64,000 nt of DNA from Sparassis latifolia. Lineage: Eukaryota > Basidiomycota > Agaricomycetes > Polyporales > Sparassidaceae. The translations under genes were made by a program, and so were the position numbers. Shown here in pieces: positions 58,654-64,000 of this stretch. Every line of letters starts with the position of its first letter. Within the stretch, counting starts at the first letter, position 1. The stretch lies in the NCBI GenBank assembly GCA_018466975.1, contig CM031557.1, forward strand, positions 1,116,001 through 1,180,000, given 5' to 3'. Under the pieces are notes generated by a model. That model saw nothing but the letters and a program-made list of their open reading frames with translations. It searched no databases and was not told the origin of the DNA.

Positions 58654-59729
58654 TGTGCAGCGTGTGAGTATTCAAAATGAAGTGATCATCATTCGTGTGC
58701 ACAATGCTGCGCACTACACAGTCTGTGACTTCTCTTTCCTGTTGGCTGGCAGCCAGCCGTACAACAATCATGCTGTACATTCACGAGGAATTGAAGTGTC
58801 TGCAATTAAGTTTGATCAGCAACTCTAAAAGGAACTGTAAATATGTCTTGAACATTGGCATACCTGAGATTGAAGCACTCGGTATGTCTTACTGTCTGCT
58901 GAATGGCATCGCAGGATTGGCATGTCAAGGGTTGTGTGCAGGAACATGCCTACAATAAACTCATCTAGCACGACAAGTGGTTTTGCAGTGTCCACAGGAG
59001 TTTTTGCTTGATTTTCAGGTATCAGGATCTCTGTGATATGCCCGATAACATTCTCTTGTTCGTCTAGATGAGAGATAACAGTTTGACAGTTATTGAAAGC
59101 TAAGAGAACATAACGACATACCATAGACACTGCCACCACCCACGAACCAACTTTGCAAACATCTCTGGATTGTGTCACAATGTTCAAGCCATCAGTTCAT
59201 TCCAGCTCTGAAAAATCACTACCTGCATCTGTAATGTTGACAGATGCAATTGCAAGTGTCGCTGAGTCCTTCTGAGTATTACACTTAGCATGGGGCATTG
59301 GCTTCATGGACCCTGCAATAATCGGTTTGACTGGGGTCCAACCTAGGTGCTGCTGTAAGATTGAGTATTGCTTGAGAAGGATTCGCACATCTTTTCCTGC
59401 TTGAATGTAAACATGTCCTTAGAGCCAGTATCCACCACTGAGAATGTGTTTGACCCGGTCAATATTGGCGAGTTTGTGTGCAATGTCGTGACTGGGGGCC
59501 TGATGATTGCTGAGTACTGAGCACATACAGAAGATGGCATTGAAGCATTCAAATATCTCAGTTAAAAAGCGCACAGCTGGCCCAAATCATCGGATATCTG
59601 CCAAAATATGTTTGAGCACATGAAGCTTGCCCTTCACTAGAATTCTAGCTGCATCAAGTGTGTCGAAAGCATCTAATGTGTTGTCAATTTGAATGCAAAG
59701 ATCATCCTGACATATGGAACAACATCGGT
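58654..59729 (-). pseudogene. Unidentified coding-like DNA between E4 and a variant-S module
   Basis: Minus-strand stretches read CAQYSAIIRPPVTTLHTNSP, ILTGSNTFSVVDTGSKDMF, GWTPVKPIIAGSMKPMPHAK and TLAIASVNITDAGSDFSELE. Further left come YVLLAFNNCQTVISHLDEQE, NVIGHITEILIPENQAK and KPLVVLDEFIVG. These look like an old gene cut at both ends, but stops and frame changes interrupt it and I do not recognise the family. Positions 59557-59729 also occur inverted at 41583-41763. Confidence 0.45.
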
Positions 59730-60290
59730 TACAATTCCTGAGGTACAAAGGAATCGTTCTTTATGGGATAGGGCTTCTGCCAACTTTTGGGGGACATGCA
59801 CTTTTTCCCCAAGGTGTGGGAACGACTTTTCAATACAATTTTGTATGCACGACATGCACCTAGTCCTGGGTTAGGTCTAGGGTATAACTACAAACTTTGT
59901 AGTGGCTGTTGTTACTGTCCTACAACTTGAGTACAGTCGGTCTTTCAAAATGATTGTAGTAGAAACCAACACGACTTGTCCAAATAATCTACAACAGTAG
60001 TGCCACCTTTGCTCCTCTCTATCAGAACAATTTAAGTCAGCTATCCTAGCTCTTCTGGTTATTTATGAGTAGTTCATCTAGTAAAACAGAGAATTATGTT
60101 ATTTACCCCTGAGAAGCTTAATCAATGTGTCTTGCAGCACTATCTTCCTGTATTGTTCATGAGAAATTGACTTTGGCTTTAGTCTCTTTGCCTCCACATC
60201 TCTAGATTTCTGCTTAGTATAAGTAGCATTCATACTATTGCATGCACTCACAATACAATCTCAGCACATTGTCTTCTGCTTCTCCGGTCT
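59730..60290 (+). mobile_element. Short E-type 5' module (variant S), third copy
   Basis: Starts T|TACAATTCCTGAGGTACAA and ends CTTCTCCGGTCTACA. It is the near-identical inverted counterpart of 41017-41581. Confidence 0.75.
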
Positions 60291-60511
60291 ACAGTCCAGG
60301 TTGAAGTACTTATATTTCTCTGCCCATTCTCAATCAATGGAATTCCTTCTTTGATTGTCAGCTCTCCATCGCTTTTGAGTCTTCTTCCACGCATATGCCA
60401 TTTATCTGGGTCATCCATTTCCCAATACCAGAACATCTTGTGTTCGTTCAGCTCTCTATGACAAAAGTATAACTCGTGTAAGGTCGATAGTTCTCTGAAC
60501 CATGTCGTGAT
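60291..60511 (-). pseudogene. Inverted copy of the coding-like segment at 40801-41016
   Basis: It reads the same protein (WFRELSTLHELYFCHRELNE, KMFWYWEMDDPDKWHMRGRR) with a single residue difference. It is bounded by variant S on the left and the E5 5' end on the right. Confidence 0.5.
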
Positions 60512-63500
60512 TACGATTTCTGAGGTACGAAGGAATCGTTCTTGGGATGGGCCTTCCGCCAAATTCTGAGGGACATGTCCAAGTGTCCCTATGTGTGAGA
60601 ATGACTTTTCAATACAAATTTGTATGCATGAGCTGCACCTAGTCCTGGGTTAGGTCTAGGGTTTAACTACAAACTTTGTAGTGCCTGTTCTTACTGTACT
60701 ACAGCTTGCATACAGTCAGTCTTTCAAAGTGATTGTAGTAGAAACCAACGCGACTTGCACAAATAGTAATCAACAGAAGTGCCACAGCAGCCATAGAGAA
60801 CTAATGCATCATAGTTAGTGAAATTATAAAAGCACATACGAATTTCAACAGATAAAAAGCAGTACCATTGAAATTTGTGAAGGAAATGGAGCATAATGCT
60901 CTCTTAAACCAAGTAAATCTTAGTAAAACTGGCTGAAATATCTGAGTTTTGGATTAGAATGCTCAGTGTGAAGTGCAGAAAAATTGTATAAATGCCAGGA
61001 AAATTTGAGAATGACTATAAAATGCACATGAACATGCTAGATGGGGCAACTTATTTTTTTATAAGCAGTGCACATTGAAGAAATAAGCAGAAGTGAAATA
61101 AAACTGAGAAAATGGATTTTAGCCCTCCAACAAGTTATCCTGAGGTTTTGAAAGTAACACCGTCAGATTCAGCTTGAAAACACGGTCAGAATGCCTACCG
61201 GGTTCATCCAAGTCCGAGCAGAATTGAGTGAGCTACAAGCCTGGCAAGTTTGGCAAGAAGTGTGGGAACAAGTGCTTGAAGCCACAAATGTCACGTGCCA
61301 CCTGGGTCACGTTGTGTGCCGTATGAAACGTTAAGCGCTTTATGGCACTTAACATTTCATACGGCGGGAAATGTGACCTGCAGGCCATGTGACATGTGGC
61401 TGAAGACAAACATATAGAATAAAAAATCGCAGAAATATCAGGAAAATCATGGCATGGCCTTTTGATGGTAGTGGACTTGTAGAACTAACTACACAATATT
61501 GTAAGCCATTGTAAAGTCCTTACAAATCCATACTAGATGACATATCTGAACATTATGAGGCCCTTACAAACTAGAGGGTGTACCAGAATTCAATAAATAG
61601 TGTAATAAGGCATTGTAGGTGGCTTACTAAGCATTACTATACAACATGCTATCAATATATCACTTTGTAGGCTACTGTAAGGCCCTTACCAACTGGTACT
61701 AGGTGGTATACTAGACTATTGTAATCATCTTATAAACTGACACTAGGTGACATATCTAACTATTATAAGGCCCTTATAAACTCGCATACTAGGGTATTTA
61801 CTAGAGATTACTAGACACTATTGTAGGTTACTAGTAATCCTTACAAAGTGACATCAGGTGACATATTCAGACTATTACAAGCTTATTAGAAACTGATACT
61901 AAAGAGTATAATAGGAGCCAGTATAATAGGCTATAGTTGACTTGCTGAACATTACTAGACAATATACTAAGAGTTAGTAGGTGACTTTGTAGACTATTCA
62001 ATAGTACAGCTCTTATCAACTCACATAACATATCAAGTGATAGTGGGACGTTGTAGGACACTTACTGCACATTATAAAATGGCACACTAGGAGCTAGTAA
62101 AGAATATCATCACAATTTCTGTATATACATTTTAATATTGTTGTAGGCACATTTGTAACACTTTCTAGTGTTATTTTTTGTAGCGCATTGGTAACATTTT
62201 TTGTAGTGATCCTTATAGGCACATTAGTAACAGTTTCTAGGGTCATTTTTGTAGCAATTCTTATAGGCACGTTAGTCACAGTTTTTGTAGTGATTCTTAT
62301 AGGCACATGTGTAACAGTTTCTAGGCTTATTTTTTGTAGGGAGTCTTATAGGAATGTTGGTAACAATTTTTGTAGTGATCCTTGTATGCGCATTAGTAAC
62401 AGTTTTTAGGGTCATTTTTTGTAGTGGTTCTTGTAGGCACATTTGTAACAGTTTCTAGCGTCATTTTTTGTAGTGATTCTTATCGGCATGTTGGTATCAA
62501 TTTTTGTAGTGATTCTTGTAGGCACATTTGTAACAGTTTCTAGCGTCATTTTTTGTAGTGATTCTTCTAGGCACACTAATAGTTTCTGGTATCATTTTTT
62601 GTAGTGATTTGTATAGGCACCTTGGTATCATTTTTTGTAGTCATTCTTGGAGGCACATTAGTAACAGTTTCTAGAGTCTTTTTTTGTAGTCATTCTTATA
62701 GGCACATGTAGATTGTTGTAAGACTCCTACATACTGACACTAGGTGGCTTCTCAGACTATTATAAGGCCTTACAAATATATACTAGGTGGCATACCAGGC
62801 TATTTTAAGGTCATTACAATACTGAGCAACTTGATAAAAGTTGGTAAACTATGTAGTAAGATATTGTAGGAGTTTACTAGACATTATCAGATCACATTAT
62901 TGGCCATTGTAAGGCCTTTATTAAAAATAATAGGTAGTATGTCAGACTATTGTAAGGCACTTACAAATAGATATTAGATGTCATACTAGAAATCTGATGA
63001 CATACGTAACACTTTTACACTTTTTTGTAGGATAAAAATGATTTGAGTCATCAGCTTATTTTTGCTGTCAAATAGGTGCCTATTAGAGCAAACACTTGGA
63101 AAAAATCCGAAAACATTATAAAAATATTAGAAAAGTTGTGGCCTATAGAATCCAAAATTCTAAGAAACTTGTATGAGATAGTTACCTTGGCATACGTACA
63201 TGACATAGTAGGCTGTTAAGGTGATCCTTGTAGAATAAATATGAATGACTTTTTAGTCGTGTTTTTATATAGACTTTATAAAATGACATAGTAATATCAT
63301 TTTGAAGCCATTTTTCAGCTGAATCGTTTAGAATGCATACTAGTCACTTTTTAGTAATGTTTTTATATACTTTTTTGCAAAATAACATAGTAATAACATT
63401 TTAAAGCCATTTTGCAGCCGAGTTTTTTAGAATGTATACTAATCACTTTTTAGTAATGATTGTATATCAATTTCATAAAATTACATAGTAATACCATTTT

Positions 63501-64000
63501 GAAGCCATTTTTCAGCTGAGCCTTTTAGAATGCATACTAGTTACTTTTTAGTAATATTCTTATATAGTTTCAATAAAAGAACAGAATAATATCATTTTAA
63601 AGCTACATTTTAGATAATTCTACTCTGAGGTACTTAGCAATATGTTAGACTATTATCAGGCAGCTACAAATAAATTATTATGTACATTATACTACATTAT
63701 CAACTGATATTAAATGATAGGTGACATAGCAGACATATAAGACTCATGTAATAACATAAGATATTATTGTTGTAAAGTGTGTTACATAGTCTAATGCATT
63801 ATTATAAGATTTTTATAAACTACAATCAGATGACATGTTATAAGCAAGTCAAGAGTATAATATTGTTAGAAGCTTACTATATTATACTAATCAATATACC
63901 AGTTATTGAATAACATTACAGACTAATATAATTTAAAAAGCACTAGCATTTTCTTGTAACTTTTTGTATAGACATATAGATGGCATGCTGAACTATGGCA
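60512..64000 (+). mobile_element. E element copy E5, truncated by the window edge
   Basis: The 5' end is T|TACGATTTCTGAGGTACGA. Contents are: 5' module, palindrome type 3 (61288-61395), the roughly 45-bp array (61470-62095), the 49-bp array (62140-62710), a second short roughly 45-bp stretch, the 98-bp array (63225-63620) and the start of the AT-rich tail. The 3' end lies beyond 64000. Confidence 0.85.
61288..61395. repeat. Fold-back palindrome, type 3, long nested form
   Basis: Inner arms CCGTATGAAACGTTAAG (61319-61335) and CTTAACATTTCATACGG (61348-61364) have one mismatch. The next layer is GGTCACGTT/AAATGTGACC and the outer layer ATGTCACGTGCC/GGCCATGTGACAT. E3 retains only the outer layer. 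Confidence 0.9.

Overview
The window looks like a piece of a filamentous basidiomycete (Agaricomycetes-type) nuclear genome. The evidence is short GT-AG introns in nearly every host gene, a Fus3/Kss1-type MAP kinase, and remnants of element families typical of mushroom-forming fungi: a KDZ transposase with its CxC2 cysteine cluster, a TET/JBP-type dioxygenase and PIF1-helicase Helitron-like proteins. No bacterial features were seen.

The window has two very different halves. Positions 1-9217 are ordinary gene-dense chromatin: a decayed 6-phosphogluconate dehydrogenase paralogue (minus, cut by the window edge), a nine-exon MAP kinase (minus), a CCCH zinc-finger protein (plus, one apparent frameshift), the ribosome-biogenesis factor NOC4 (plus) and translation factor eIF2 alpha (minus). 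The MAP kinase and zinc-finger genes are divergent, and NOC4 and eIF2 alpha are convergent.

From 9.3 kb to the end the DNA is AT-rich, repeat-dominated and almost free of intact genes. It starts with two clean non-autonomous DNA transposons: a 190-bp TA-flanked MITE (9354-9543) and a 1391-bp hAT-like element with an 8-bp target duplication (9746-11136). Next come a DDE transposase tail, a dimeric tandem array built on CTATATAG boxes (12.4-13.1 kb) and a TET/JBP dioxygenase remnant. Positions 24-33 kb hold a cluster of broken genes: a KDZ-neighbour zinc/CHAT-like gene, a KDZ transposase and a JmjC demethylase-like gene. Positions 33.6-36.4 kb carry a Helitron-type helicase, partly copied in inverted orientation at 39.0-40.2 kb. 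A Copia LTR and RNase H tail lie at 36.4-37.7 kb.

The dominant element, called E here, occurs as four nearly complete copies (16385-20799, 44042-48106, 48290-52930, 54319-58652), one copy running off the right edge (60512 on) and several fragments. All copies start T|TACGATTYCTGAGGTAC and end ...CCCCACAAG|T. A 14-nt inverted copy of the 5' end lies about 36 nt inside the 3' end and is followed by a small hairpin. That architecture resembles Helentron/Helitron2-type elements. Inside are arrays of about 45, 49 and 98 bp and, at one fixed location, alternative fold-back palindromes of unrelated sequence.

The most interesting find is a 206-codon ORF (55022-55642, minus) inside copy E4. It has a hydrophobic signal-like N-terminus followed by exact 48-bp repeats encoding 16-residue units, four of which are bounded by Lys-Arg. 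This is the layout of fungal Kex2-processed repeat peptide precursors. Two further copies of the cassette (17091-17709 and 42408-43025) are frameshifted. A repetitive element thus carries and multiplies a candidate secreted-peptide gene. Many copy-to-copy differences are homopolymer length changes, so some frameshifts may be sequence errors rather than real decay.
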